The translations under genes were made by a program, and so were the position numbers. Below, piece by piece: positions 50,501 through 61,890 of a DNA stretch of 64,000 nt. The DNA is taken from positions 5,650,933 through 5,714,932 of the forward strand of contig CM021319.1 of NCBI GenBank assembly GCA_010645155.1, given 5' to 3'. This DNA is from Tigriopus japonicus (taxonomy: Eukaryota; Arthropoda; Copepoda; Harpacticoida; Harpacticidae). The notes below the pieces were generated by a model. The model searched no databases. It worked only from the letters and a program-made list of their open reading frames with translations, and was not told the origin of the DNA. Each line of letters starts with the position of its first letter. The first letter of the stretch is position 1.

Positions 50501-52809
50501 ATTTCCAAAATGAAAGTGCCACAAATTACCATTGAGCATCAATTTTGGGATTCCTCCAATCACCTTCCCTTATTCTCTGGCTCTCATCCCCCTCATCATT
50601 ATGAGCTTCCATCAATTCAAATGCTAATTTTTCGCCCCAGACTCCAGCTGTCATCAAAAGTATGGAAAAAGATGATGACACGCCTTGGCAGCTATGAGAC
50701 CAACAGTGAATAAAGGGGCGGGTTATCTCCCATGTTTTCCCCCAACGAGGTTTCGTCGAGACGAATGTCGGAGCAAGAACTATTTGAAAATCTCTCTCAC
50801 GTTGATAACGGGGTAAAACGGAACACCGAAAAGAATGGAAGCTTCATGTTTCACGAGAGTGCCAACCAATCGTACGAATCAAGGGGATTTTCATTGCGAT
50901 GAGCCTGAAGCCAAATACTCAGCAAAGGGTGGAGGTCTCGATAATGAAAGCATTTTTTGAGTGCTTCATTGAGATATGATTCGCTAAACAGGGGTGAAAC
51001 CGGACTTTGGAGGAAGTGCATGTCGCACAATAAATAGCTTAAACTACAATACAGACCTGATTGATATTTATTGTCTTGGGGGATCAGGATTGACGCCATC
51101 GAAACAAGGTCTTTTTAGCACGTTTTAAATCCCATTCATTCAATTAAAGAGGCTCTAAATAAAGCTGTTGCGAATTCAGCCGAGCTCGATGGAAAAACGA
51201 AAAAGGAGAAATGTCATAAATCTGGGGAAACTTAAATTGTTATGCTCGGCTGAACAACGCGAATGGCAACGAATCCCAAGGCCAAATGTCGGCTTGCATT
51301 GAGTAAAGGAGTAAACAATTTCGTCTGAAATACTTGAAGATTGTTTCTCTTCCCTTCAAGCCTAACATGGGTCCGAAGTTTGTTGAAACGAGGTGTTGAT
51401 TGGCGATTTTGCCCTCCAATGATCAATTGATGAGCTTTAAAATGTTTCCAAGCACTAAGTTGCCATATTTGAAATGAACTTTTATGCTCCAGTAAATATC
51501 CAAAAGCGGCAAAACTACCTGATCCCAGTTAAAGTGCGTCCACTAAGGCACGAGTAACCCGATCTCGAACATCCTTAAACCTAAAAGTCAACGTGACATT
51601 TTTGGAGAAATTACGTTTCTCAACTCAATTAGATGCTTTGCCTCCTTTGAGGATTCATTTCCAGCTGGCAAATTCCTTCAGGTTGGTTAATGGACTGTCT
51701 TCTTTTCATCACCGTTCACATCGTTTGAGACTTGTGGCCTAAAGCGGCCATCCTTAATCCTTATACCTCCCAACGGCAAAGAATCAATACTCAATTCCTC
51801 TGATTACCTTGAACTTGCCCTCATTAAAGATTTTCTCAACCCACTCTTTGTAGGCTCGAGGATGATAATGCTCCTAGTAACATCAACCTACATGCGGTCA
51901 GCCCACTAGAAAGTGCATGCGAGAATTCCCTATTTACATGACAATTGTGGAACTGACTGTACAATTTGAATGACATCAAGGACCTCTGAAGGCCTGGATC
52001 AAATGAGAGGAAAAACATGTGAGGCTCAAACAATGTGACGGCACTCTCTAATTCATAATTTAAATTCATTATTATAAGCTAACATTTCAATTGGGTTTTT
52101 GGGGAATCTCTTATTCCAACCCTGATAAAGTAAATACCAATTTGTTCAACTTGCTATAAAAAAAACTCTTAAAATTATCATTTTGAATATTCTGATCTTT
52201 GATCCGTTACGCTTTTGATTTCAAATATTAGCAACCAGGCTCGATTGGAATCCCATCATTCTATTTTGTCGTTTGTGTCTTTTAGAGAGTTCTGTCAAAG
52301 AGGAAACGAATTGTTGCAAAAATTCAGTCACGAAATTCATTTGAGTTGTCAAATGGAAATCGGATTTGCATTTCAAAGCTCTTGCGAATGTGGAGCAAAA
52401 ACCCATCCAGGCAATTCAGGGTGGGAGCGAAAATTCATTGTTCATAAAATTAAGACATAGCCTCGTTTGCATGAAATTTGATTCCACAGTCATTCCATGT
52501 TTGAAGCAAAGAGCAGTTTTGCTTTGGAAAGACCGATGATATTGAAGTCCTTCAAAGTTCCCTTCATTCCTTGTGAATGTTTGAACGAGGCAAAAGCGTC
52601 TTTCTCAAAACAACCTGTGTTGTTTTTTGTGTGCTCTGACTCGTGAAAAATGCATTCAACACGCGAGCCTTGTATCTATTGATTTGTAAACCAAGTAGAA
52701 ACTCACCCAATCTCAAAGATAACGGAGCTCTCGCAAAAACCAATGGCAGAACACAAGTTATTAGGATCAACATCCTCATTCTTGAACACAAATGGGTAGA
52801 TGTCTTCAT
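32583..52809 (-). CDS. divergent ionotropic glutamate receptor / IR with full amino-terminal domain
   Basis: Fifteen exons join through GT-AG sites, all in phase, to 1000 residues: 52809-52707, 44455-44281, 44131-43896, 41589-41414, 41348-41295, 41227-41111, 39789-39607, 39084-38961, 38596-38436, 38375-38181, 37734-37630, 36878-36597, 34492-34259, 33512-33071, 32998-32583. Layout: signal peptide (1-27), amino-terminal domain (about 30-400), S1 (about 420-545), M1 (about 574-594, after LDPFPFSLWLS), pore loop (about 617-637), M3 (about 642-668), S2 (about 690-862), M4 (about 866-890), and a Ser/Asn-rich cytoplasmic tail. Known members are cation channels of synapses or chemosensory neurons. 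The S2 acidic ligand residue is kept (E756, FIVESV). However, the S1 arginine position holds Tyr523 (R521 is two residues off), the Q/R site aligns with Leu629, and M3 reads LYITSFYSR instead of SYTANLAAF. Subfamily not assigned; an IR-type co-receptor is one possibility. Confidence 0.9.
33513..34258. other. receptor intron 13
   Basis: 746 nt between the M3 and S2 exons. An alternative acceptor (CTTTCAG) lies upstream of the chosen one, but it would not keep the S2 frame clean. No other feature seen. Confidence 0.5.
34493..36596. other. receptor intron 12
   Basis: 2.1 kb between the pore-loop exon and the M3 exon. It contains AT-rich sequence with poly-T/A tracts. Open frames on either strand look like chance; no nested gene or repeat recognised. 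Confidence 0.5.
36879..38180. other. receptor introns 10-11 (around exon 37734-37630)
   Basis: Two introns of 751 and 446 nt flank a 105-nt exon. Nothing else recognised in them. Confidence 0.5.
38597..39606. other. receptor introns 7-8 (around exon 39084-38961)
   Basis: Introns of 364 and 522 nt. A CT/AG-rich stretch lies near 38760-38880. No additional gene seen. Confidence 0.5.
39790..41110. other. receptor intron 6
   Basis: 1.3 kb. An open frame of about 128 codons at 40170-40556 (plus strand) has no recognisable motif and is treated as chance. Confidence 0.5.
41590..43895. other. receptor intron 3
   Basis: 2.3 kb separating two parts of the amino-terminal domain. No nested gene or terminal-repeat element recognised. 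Confidence 0.5.
44456..52706. other. receptor intron 1, 8.25 kb
   Basis: Separates the signal-peptide exon (donor G|GTGAGT) from the first amino-terminal-domain exon (acceptor TTTCAG|GG). The sequence is AT-rich with many short open frames on both strands; I inspected the longer ones and saw no domain, signal peptide or splice-consistent gene. Such long first introns often hold enhancers, but nothing specific is visible. Confidence 0.5.
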
Positions 52810-54094
52810 GTTCTACTATTAAGAATTCACTTCGACAGGAATTGTCTGTCTAAATGATCATCACATCAACTGCTTCTACCACTAAGTTCTGTCCTTCTGT
52901 CTCTTCCGTGGCCTCAGGTCGAACTAATCAGAGCAGCTAGTTTGCCAATTTTCTCACTGCAAATTTTCTCAACCGTCCTGTACTTGATCTTGGTCCTGAC
53001 GTTGCCCAAGTCGTCTTGACTGTCCCTGGATCAGTTTCTGAGCTCAGGGCGCGCTTTCAACGAGTTCTCATAGACTTGGAGAGCGAAGACATCGAGGGTC
53101 CTCTTGACTAGCCTTTCTCAGCGATAGATCCAGACACAGGACGGGCAAACCGTTGTTTGGCACGCAACTCGCCGTTTATATGTGAGACCGCGATAAAAAC
53201 ACTCAGGGGGAGTTGGCGAGACATATCTCGGTCTGGCATTCGGCGAAAAAGAAGGGAGACGAGGTGGGAATCCCGTTGAAGATCCATCACTCAGCTCGGC
53301 GGATATTGGGATGACTGTATCGTGGTTGCCTATGCTTGATCAAGGATTCAAAACAGGATTGTCTGAGATCCTGGTTGATTTCAGGCTCGAACAAAGTTAT
53401 TTCGAGGATAGAAACGGGGAACACCTGTGACGCATTTTACCTTGAGGATGTCAAATCTTGTATTTAAGGACCAGTTACATGCCTGAAACTAGATGAAAAT
53501 AGGCAGAAGAAAAATAAACATCGAAATGTCAGAATTTTGAGGTTGCTGATATTTTGAATTATTTAAATATTCCGCTCTATTTCGCGTATTTGGAAAATGT
53601 TAAGCACTTTGTTAAATCATCTTAATTTCTTTGCCAATTTTTCGACTGCTGTTTCGCAAAATTCACCAATAAAGAGATTTTGAAGTGTTTCCTTATTGAA
53701 AATATAGAAATATGATGTTTCAAATGGACATAATGTAAATTTCCCCAGTGTTTTACGGAAGATTTTATTTCTATACGACTGTCTTGCAATTACAGGAAAC
53801 GGAATTTATTTTAGCGAAGTTTATTTCTAAGAGAGTAATATCAGATCTAATGATTAATGAATCCCAACAAGGGGGAAGTTGGTTCCCAAAGGGATCAGTA
53901 CTAATTACTGATGGGATTCAATCTAATTTCAATCTGTTCAATCTTTTAGGACTCCATTAATATCATTGGTCTTTTGTAATGAAAATGGGAAAAATCTCAG
54001 CTTAGTCTTTACAACCCTGATCTGATGTCGTTAAAAACAGGGGTACTTTTTGGATACTCTCTTTAAACGAACGCATTTTTCGAACACAAACTGT
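52810..54094. other. upstream region of the receptor gene
   Basis: Should contain the receptor promoter and any 5' UTR exon. The part at about 52970-53350 is less AT-rich than its surroundings and might hold a non-coding first exon; no TATA box is recognised. No coding region supported. Confidence 0.4.
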
Positions 54095-54312
54095 CAAAAA
54101 TGCGACAAAATGCCAAAAATGCAACACAATGCCAAAAATGCAACAAAATACTAAAAATGCAACAAAATGTCAAAAATGCAACAAAATGCAAAAATGCAAC
54201 AAAATACAAAAAATGCAACAAAATACAAAAAATGCAACAAAATGCAAAAAAATGCAACAAAATACAAAAAATGCAACAAAATGCAAAAAGGGAACAAAAT
54301 GCCAAAAATGCA
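54095..54312. repeat. 19-bp minisatellite, about 11 copies
   Basis: Tandem copies of a roughly 19-bp unit, CAAAAATGCAACAAAATGC, with single-base drift between copies. Unit lengths vary by one base through the A-runs. The array is open in several frames on both strands, giving spurious low-complexity proteins that should not be annotated. Confidence 0.92.
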
Positions 54313-55458
54313 TGATGAAAACGCAAGAAATGCAAGAAGTGGACACAGTTGATGAACATTTAAAACAAGAGTTCTTACACTTTCTTCAGCCAAGGTCCCC
54401 TCAGAGTTTCTTGTGAAGCTTGGTAAAACACTTCAACCTTTAGCAGCTTTAAACATGTGTTTAATCTAACAAAATTTGAACCAATGAAGAGCACAACAAA
54501 GTAAGAACATCCAACGTTGTTGTATGTAATGACTAATGAATATTAAACAAGGTAATAAAAATGCTCGCAGACTTGGTGTTTTTTTTAAATTGTACTGATT
54601 TGTCGGGTCTTTTACCCCGTTTGCACCTATTGGGGGCACATGCAGTATTCAATTAGCAAAACACCGATTGCCATACCAATGACATTTTGATTTCAAACTA
54701 GTAAAACTTTGCGTTTTGGGTCGGCACCTTGAACAATTAGCTATTAACACTTTTACTCTTTTAGTGAAGCATTTTAATGTAGTGTATGCATGCATTTTGC
54801 TCTCATATCGGTGGTTCATATGGAGCATGAACCAACTCCATTAATGCTTCACAAGAAGCTTACACCATAAATGCATTTGGGAAATCACAATACTCAAACT
54901 ATTGCAAACAGTGCAACCCAACATCTAATTTGAAGAGAAAGAAAAAAGTGAAAAGTATTTTGTCTTAATCAAACAAGGAAGTCAAAGGCCAGAAAATATA
55001 TGTTTGTTTTTCAAAAATGCACCAAGAATGCACTAAATTTTCAGAAAAAAACACCAAAATTGCACAAAATTTTGGATAAAATAAAAATTGTTTTTTTTAA
55101 ATAATTATTATCTTTATTGGTCATGTCAACTCGTTTAAAATAAAAGGAATATATGTAGAATATATGTAAAGTCATACATATAGCAATGAAAAAGACAGGT
55201 CAATGGATGAAAACGTTAAAAAATAGTTCCGTAAAATCGCGATATCACAGTGAGTTGACTAGAAACGATTCAGTGCACATGGAAGAAATGAAGGGGGGAT
55301 CCACAGACAGTACAGATGCAGTTGGGTAGCGGTAGATGATGAAACTCTTGGTTATTGCAGTAGAGAGCGAGGATGGGTCAGATTGAACAGGTCCTTCGTC
55401 AGTTCCCGTCGTTGATGGAATTAGGGAATGTAGGAAGCCGGACGAAGGTGCATGACCG
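54313..55458. other. intergenic, no gene seen
   Basis: AT-rich. A degenerate stretch at about 55010-55075 with AAAATGCAC/ATTGCAC motifs recalls the minisatellite upstream. Confidence 0.5.
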
Positions 55459-56190
55459 TCAATAATCCGAAGGGATGTCGGGCCAAGGACAATAAGGTGT
55501 TGTCAAGTCCTGGACCGGGATTGACAACATGTGCCCAGACATCACCTCCGGAAAGGTTAGGTTCCTAACACTGTTGGACACTAACCTTGCCAGCCCGGTG
55601 GTGAAGGGCTCGGTTTCGCATAGGATATGCGTCCATGCATTATTGGCATATTTAGGCACGCAGAGGTATCGTTTGAGAAATTTGGTGTAGGTGGCATCGG
55701 CGGACTTGAGGGCGGATTGGGCGGAGTTGGGAGCCAGAGGTAAAGGCCGTAGAGAAAGATGGGAGTGATGAAAGTCCAGAAGATATGAGGCACTATTGGA
55801 CGACGAAGGTTCTTGATGGGAAGTCTATTGTAGATGTATCCGATCCTGGCCCTGGCCTTGGCTATTGATGATTCGAGGTGATTGGTGAAGGAGAGTTGGG
55901 TGGTGAATGTGAAACCGACATAGTTAAAAAACTTGATGATTTCAATCGGACTATTGTTGATGTGGAAGGTGGGTTGCAGACGACCTTTATGGAAGACCAT
56001 GACCTTTATCTTGATGGTGTTGTCTTGAAGGCCGTTGATAGCATTTTGTAATTCCACGGTTGAGTCAGCCAAGAGAACCAGGTCGTCTGCATATTGTAGA
56101 TATTTTATTCTATTGTGATTGAGAATGGGACCTTGGTGAGAAAGGCCCTCAGGCAGGTCGGATACATAAATTGTTTTTGAGCTACTCTAA
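55459..56190 (-). pseudogene. non-LTR retrotransposon reverse transcriptase fragment, frameshifted
   Basis: Read on the minus strand this encodes the C-terminal part of a reverse transcriptase. It runs from a YVSDLPEGLSHQG segment through the catalytic YADD box at 56093-56082 and LVLLADSTVELQ, then a KVMVFHKGRL / INNSPIEIIKFFNYVGFTF segment typical of the RT thumb in LINE-type elements. Near 55728 the frame shifts. The first frame then runs into a proline-rich stretch and a stop at 55581, while the downstream frame continues with KFLKRYLCVPKYANNAWTH to a stop at 55459. The N-terminal RT motifs and endonuclease are absent. It is therefore a 5'-truncated, inactivated copy. The clade is not determined. 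Confidence 0.9.
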
Positions 56191-57366
56191 AAGGGATGAT
56201 TGAGTTAAATTTGATTGGAAGCAATCTTTGTCATCATGACTCAGATAGTCAGGCAAATGATGAATCTACTTGAAGATGTGATGTTATGAGCTTAATGGTG
56301 GCCGATGGGAAGCACATCATATGGCAAAAGGACTGCACCTTGTCACGCTTCCCAAAAAAATCACACTTTTGGTCTCCCAACTCTCCAAGCTTTGATCTTT
56401 TTTACTTTTTGTTAAAGACGAAGCTTAAAGGTGCATTCGCGAGTCTTCATGTATCAACACAGACGGAGCCCAGGATCACAACTGAATTCATGCATTTGCC
56501 CAGGGAGCATGGGGAAAAAGGAGCTAAAAGTTCGGATGAAATAAGAGTATAATTATGAATTACCTAAAAAGATATTTTCTAGAGAAGAAGCAGTATCTTT
56601 GTATTCAATTCTGAGTCATATCTCTTATGTAATGATTTGTCCACTGATCGCCACATGGCAACTATTTTGTATGAAAGGTCCGGAAAATAAACAAATACCA
56701 ATCGCACCCTGTACGTTTTTTTTACGCAAAAAAAAGAGTAATATTGCAAATCGGTTTCTTGTAATTAGGAAGCAGAAATATAACTTCTAATGAACATGTT
56801 AAATTCGAAACTTTTTGCTTCTTTTTGAGCATTTTGAACTTTTTCGTATTTTTGAGCGATTTTTATTTCAAGAACTTTTTTCTAAAAATGTGCATATTCG
56901 TACATACTTTGCTCTCATTATTTTTTCTGACCTTTGCAATTCTTTTTGGATTTATTCAACTATTTTAGAATGTATTTTATGAATTTTAGGAAAAAAAGTA
57001 AATGTTCGTTCGCTTTTGAAGTTCAGGCTTCTTCAAATTTATAGCTAAATTCGGGCCATTTTCTTTCTGCCATCTGACTTCTTTTTTCATTCTCTAACTT
57101 TCCCTCTAACTCTATGAATAAAGGACACATTTTTCTAGGATTTCCATGTCAGTTTTGTTGAGCGAACACATTTTTTGGAAAAACAAAAGGCACATCATTA
57201 ATTAATTATCAAACAATAATATATATTTTTATCATATAATTTAAACATAATTTCATGCTGATTTCGAAAGAAACACAACACGAAGTAGATTTGAGCTGGC
57301 GTCAAATTTAAACTACAAAGACACTTGCGAAAAGTTTTGAAGTGCAATATCAGCCCTTGTTTTGCT
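56191..57366. other. intergenic, no gene seen
   Basis: Very AT-rich. No domain recognised in any frame; upstream parts of the retroelement are not visible here. Confidence 0.5.
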
Positions 57367-57414
57367 ATGAACGTTACATGGATTGAAAATCCACGTACAT
57401 AGGAGCCGACGTAC
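57367..57414 (-). repeat. 48-bp repeat, inverted relative to 60433-60480
   Basis: The reverse complement differs from 60433-60480 at 4 of 48 positions; the shared core is CTATGTACGTGGATTTTC and CCATGTAACGTTCAT. Either scattered copies of an interspersed repeat or the two ends of a degraded 3.1-kb element. Confidence 0.75.
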
Positions 57415-60400
57415 GTTAACAAACCCAAGTGAAGGGCAAAGTCAACAGGGTCAAACAGGGTCAAACAGTCAACAGGGTTGCTAAAATATGCCACACACAT
57501 GGCAGTTAGTAGAAACACATTGGAATAAAACATTTTTGTTTTATTCATTCAATAATTATGCAAGTTCTCTCCATGATCTTCATTGTTGGTAGATTAAGAC
57601 TAAACCTATTTCAGCTCCTAACCCATGCTTGAACTTGGCAACATTATGTATCTGGAAATGGTAAATGAGTTATGATGTCATGGGGAGCTATATACCGGGT
57701 ATGGTAGTCTTGCCAGTTTGGAAGTGTGTTAGAGGTGCCAAATAGGATGATGTGCCCCTCTTTTTAGGAGATTTTACTATCCCAAAATGGTTGTGAGAAT
57801 AGAAGCGTATGTCAAGTTTTGACCACAAGGCCAATAAAATATCTCTGTGGGTTTGTGATTTATTATTCATTCAGCAAAAAAATTGTTCAAATATGGTTTC
57901 ATTTACTATTCCCATTTGATATATATATAGTGAGTGGGTCAGGAAAAGTGTTTGAAAATTTGTCCACAATCCTGCCTTAAATGCAAAGAATCTGGAAGAA
58001 ATATGAAGGCGTGTTTAAAGTTGTTTGCTAAAAACTTTATTTGTTTTGTAAGGCAAATTCATTACTAAAGTCATTAGAATTTCAGTGACTTGAAATGGGA
58101 TATCAAAAACCTCCATAAAACATTACAATTTAGGAGATATTATCACCCTTGGCAAATCAAATTTTGAAACATGTATATATACCAAACAATAATTTATAGA
58201 AAATTGTGCCAATAGTAATGGCGTGTCTAGCATTTTTTGGCAACCCTGATTGACTTTGCCGTCCACTTGGATTTGTTTATGTACCATGGACGTCTCGAGT
58301 GGACGACTAACGGAACAGAATCGCCCAACCTCTCCGACCACTTGGTTGGCTAAAATTCTGAGCCCATTTACTGTAGACTCATTTGGCTTCCCAAGTGATG
58401 TTCAGGGTTAGACTTATTTTGACTTGAGCCCAATCAAGACTAGTTTTTCAAAAAGAAGAATGGACAAAGTTGTGCAATAATTGAACATTGAATAATGATT
58501 TCCAAATGAATAGTATGTTTTGGGTCCATCTCATTAATCTTGTCTCAAAATATTATGACACAAGATTAGAAATTTGACTTGCCCTCTAAATGTTTGTGAC
58601 CCTTGAAAATGCCAGTAGTTGTCTATAAAGGATGCACTTCAGTTTGTTCCTGATTGTGGTTGAATTTAAAGCGCCGGGAAACAAAAATCCATAAAAAAAC
58701 AAGTCAAATGTGGTCTTCAGACATTTTTGAAGGGGTGTGAAGTGAAGTGGTGGGCACCAGGGTGAGACCAAAGGGGCTCTATGAGTGGTGGGGAACTTCA
58801 GTCATCAATGACCAACAAACACAAGTGTGGAAAGATATGTTCAGGAGTTTCCATTCACTGAGATCTACTGAAGTGCATACAAAGGTAGGCAAATCTAGAT
58901 TTATTTGAAGTATGAATAACCAATATGCTACAATGCACCTCATTTTGGTTGCTTTTTTTGGATGCATCACAAGGCTTGAATAGTTCATGACCAATTTTGT
59001 TTGGCAGAATGAAACCTATCTCCACATTTGTTAAACACAATCCAAAACTATTTAGGGCGCTAAGAACTGTCTTTCTAAGGTCTTTATGTTAACTCTTTCA
59101 AGTCATAAGGTGTTTGCACTTACCAAGGTGTTAAGATGAAGAAAAATGAGAAAAATTGGAGCAAAAGGTGCTTGTTTTAATTTATCTGTGCAAAGGACTA
59201 TACAGTCCTAAAAGGTGCAAAAATATGGAATTGTCATAGTGATCAAAATTTGGTGTTTTCAATTCACTTGCCATTTGAATTGAGCATTTCTTTGTTTGTA
59301 ACTTTTTTCTTCATTTTACATTGTTCATACATTTTACTTGCTGGTTGTATTTGTCAAAAGTTAAGGTGACCAATGTTGTTAAACAGAATTTGTCTAGAAT
59401 TGCATATTGCCTTTTCATGTAAAACAAATGATGGCTTAGCAATGTTGATACAATTATGCCTAACATAACATTGCACCATCAAGATCAACAAGTCAAGATG
59501 AGCAATAGAAGTCAACAGTGTGTTCAATCTTAAGCCCTCCATCAAATGTTTGGTTTGGAGGCTGTTCCCTATTTTACTTATTATACAAAAATCTTGGACA
59601 ATTTATCAAATCCAGTTCACTTTGAAACAGCCTTTTCACACAAAGTTTAAAGTTTCATCAACTTTTCCGGAACATTAAAAGATACATCATTGTCAACCAG
59701 CTTTGGCTATGAAAAATTCCACTTTGATGTTAGTTTTTGTGACTATAACTATCATAGTTTCTCAAAACATTTAAACATTTGTGAGTAGGATGTGCTTCTG
59801 ATTTGTTCCAAGGAAAATTTCTTAGTCCTTTATTCCTTTCACCAAGATTGGAAAAATACTTAAGGATAAATGCAAAGACTGTCTATCCTCTGAAAACAAC
59901 AACAGTGATGAATTTGACCACAAATGCAACAAACATTAAGGGAAACTATGCCCTGGAAGGATATAGTGTTATATATTCTAGTGCATCATAGTCCATGAGT
60001 GCATTAAGCAAATGTAATGAAATACTACTTGTTAAAATATACTTCAATAAACACATAAATAAATCAATGTTATCAAACACGTTGTAAAATAGATGAGAAG
60101 GAACAGGAAATAATTTGTTGCAAACTTGTCTATATTGTGTGAAAAAATAGATTGGCAGCAAAAACATCACATGGCAAAAATCAACCATTCAGGAAGAAAG
60201 ATGCAAATATGACTACAATAACCAGCCCCTTAGCAGGTAAAATGGTTAGATAGTATTTCAAGCAACAAGAAAATAGGAGAATTTTATGTTCATAGTTAAA
60301 CAGGATCATTAAGAATGAGCAAACAACACCAAAAAATGAAAAACTTGCTTCTTTGCTTCATTCCTTCCTCTAGCCAACCAAGCGGTCACCTCAATTTTCC

Positions 60401-60432
60401 GTACGACATCCAGGGTCTAGATATCTATGTAT
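57415..60432. other. intergenic between two inverted 48-bp repeats
   Basis: AT-rich, 3 kb. A short imperfect tandem of GTCAACAGGGTCAAACAG lies near 57437-57478. No transposase, signal-peptide gene or RNA gene recognised. Confidence 0.5.
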
Positions 60433-60480
60433 GTACGGTGGCTTCTATGTACGTGGATTTTCAGTCCATGTAACGTTCAT
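60433..60480 (+). repeat. 48-bp repeat, inverted copy of 57367-57414
   Basis: See the partner at 57367. Lies about 180 bp beyond the 3' end of the secreted-protein gene. Confidence 0.75.
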
Positions 60481-60577
60481 ATTGTTTTGCGGAACCAAGG
60501 CAAGGCGTCGTTCTGTTAATTCTTCGCTATGCTCCCTGCTAAAATCACACAACCTATGTTTAGGGATAGTCGTGGAC

Positions 60578-60583
60578 TTTATT
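60578..60583 (-). other. poly(A) signal of the secreted-protein gene
   Basis: AATAAA on the minus strand about 80 nt after the stop at 60661. Confidence 0.55.
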
Positions 60584-60660
60584 TTTGGAGTCATATATTC
60601 TCTAACTTGTCATTAAGATAAAATGTTGTCAGTATCACAATGCATTAATATTTATCGTCA

Positions 60661-61777
60661 TTAAGCTTGGGTAGCCTTCTCGACCACAGAAGTGACATAA
60701 AGCTGGCAAGCCACTTGATCACACAGATTCATGCATTGGAGGAAATCCATCTCTCTGGCAATACGGGTAGCCACTTGCAAAGAAGGAGCATCCAAAGAAG
60801 CAATGGCCTCGTCCACATTGATCCATCCATCAGCATTGAGGAATGTTTGTCCAAGATCCTCAACCAATTCGACTGGAAAAATTACGATTATTCAATTGAA
60901 GGACAATGGCTCAATGGAACTTGGTCCTATTTTTCGAGGGATCAAGGTTATCAATAATTGATCTCATTGGCTGAAACCTCAAAAAATATCCCAAGAAAGC
61001 AAGTCAGCCGTCTAAATCCCGTTCCAACAATCAACACTTACTCAAGCCCAAATTAAAAAGGTTGTTCAGATAGGCCATAACGTTGGAGGATTCAACTTGG
61101 GATTGGCAAAAATCAAGAGCCTTGTTGAAGTCCACGGAGCTGTTCATAGGGGTGGCAATGAAGTAATCTTTCATAGATTGGAGATCCAAAGTATCTTCAG
61201 CTTCATCAATCCAGCTCAGCTTATTGGCCACACAAAGCTTTTCAGCCGAAAACCCAACCAGAAATTCCAAGAAATTGAAGGGCTCTTGGGGTCCAAAAGA
61301 CTGTTGAGGTGCTTCAGCTGGAGCAACCTGTAATAATTAAATGCAAAAACACATTCTTCCATGTTCATAATCAACTTTAAACTATCTCTAAAACTCTGTG
61401 AAAGTGCGCTTGAGTTGAAGTAATCCTCAGAGTTCCTAGTTCCTACAGGCAATTGCATCTTTTCCTTCACTCCTTGTGAGCATCTTTAGAACGAGCTCAT
61501 TCATGCTTTTTGAAAGTGCCTCCTGATCCTGTTGTCAATGAAGATGGTCTGCATAATGGTGTGTTTCTGATTTTCTTACCAGATTCAGTTGAGCTTGACA
61601 CTCAAAAGCGGCTTGAGCATATTGTTCGGCCTTTTTTCGGCCTAAGCAAGCCTCACTGGCGACCTTCTGGTCAACAAAAACCCCTTTTTGCTGAACATCG
61701 TCAGCCTTTCCAGAGGCAGCCATCATCACCAAAGAACAACCCAGAATGACAACGAATCCATGAGTGGACACAGACAT
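60661..61777 (-). CDS. secreted helical protein, unrecognised family
   Basis: Three exons, 61777-61580, 61327-61042 and 60872-60661, joined by GT-AG introns (252 and 169 nt; donors GTAAGA and GTAAGT) to 231 residues. The N-terminus is a signal peptide (MSVSTHGFVVILGCSLVMMAASGKA, likely cleaved near residue 25). The mature part has no membrane segment, is rich in helix-forming residues and carries seven cysteines (EACLGRK, FECQAQ, LCVANK, DFCQSQ, and QCMNLCDQVACQ near the C-terminus). The last cluster has spacing C-x3-C-x4-C. I do not recognise the family. A TATA box sits about 105 nt upstream of the start, which suggests strong or regulated expression. The start chosen is the only ATG before the hydrophobic segment; the longer open frame upstream begins at a non-ATG codon. 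Confidence 0.82.
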
Positions 61778-61880
61778 GATGAACACGGGATAAATGGTTT
61801 GGGAAAGTGGGCGGAAGGTCTTCGATGGTGTTGCAAGAGAAGTTGAATTCACTTTGCCTATCTTTTACTCTACTCACTGG

Positions 61881-61890
61881 CCTTTTTATA
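61881..61890 (-). promoter_or_regulatory. TATA box of the secreted-protein gene
   Basis: TATAAAAAGG on the minus strand, preceded by GAC. It lies about 105 nt upstream of the ATG, which puts the transcription start near 61855-61860 with a 5' UTR of about 80 nt. Confidence 0.65.

Noticed and set aside
44626..52460. Open frames of 60-140 codons inside the 8-kb receptor intron
   Set aside because: No domain, signal peptide or consistent splice sites; expected by chance in AT-rich DNA of this length.
54063..54416. Apparent Phe/Cys-rich or Lys/Asn-rich proteins at the 19-bp tandem array, and a possible CRISPR-like array
   Set aside because: Direct translation of a minisatellite. The repeats are contiguous with no unique spacers, and the organism is an animal.
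57415..60432. A 3.1-kb autonomous transposon between the inverted 48-bp repeats
   Set aside because: No transposase frame and no target duplication could be found, so only the repeats are annotated.
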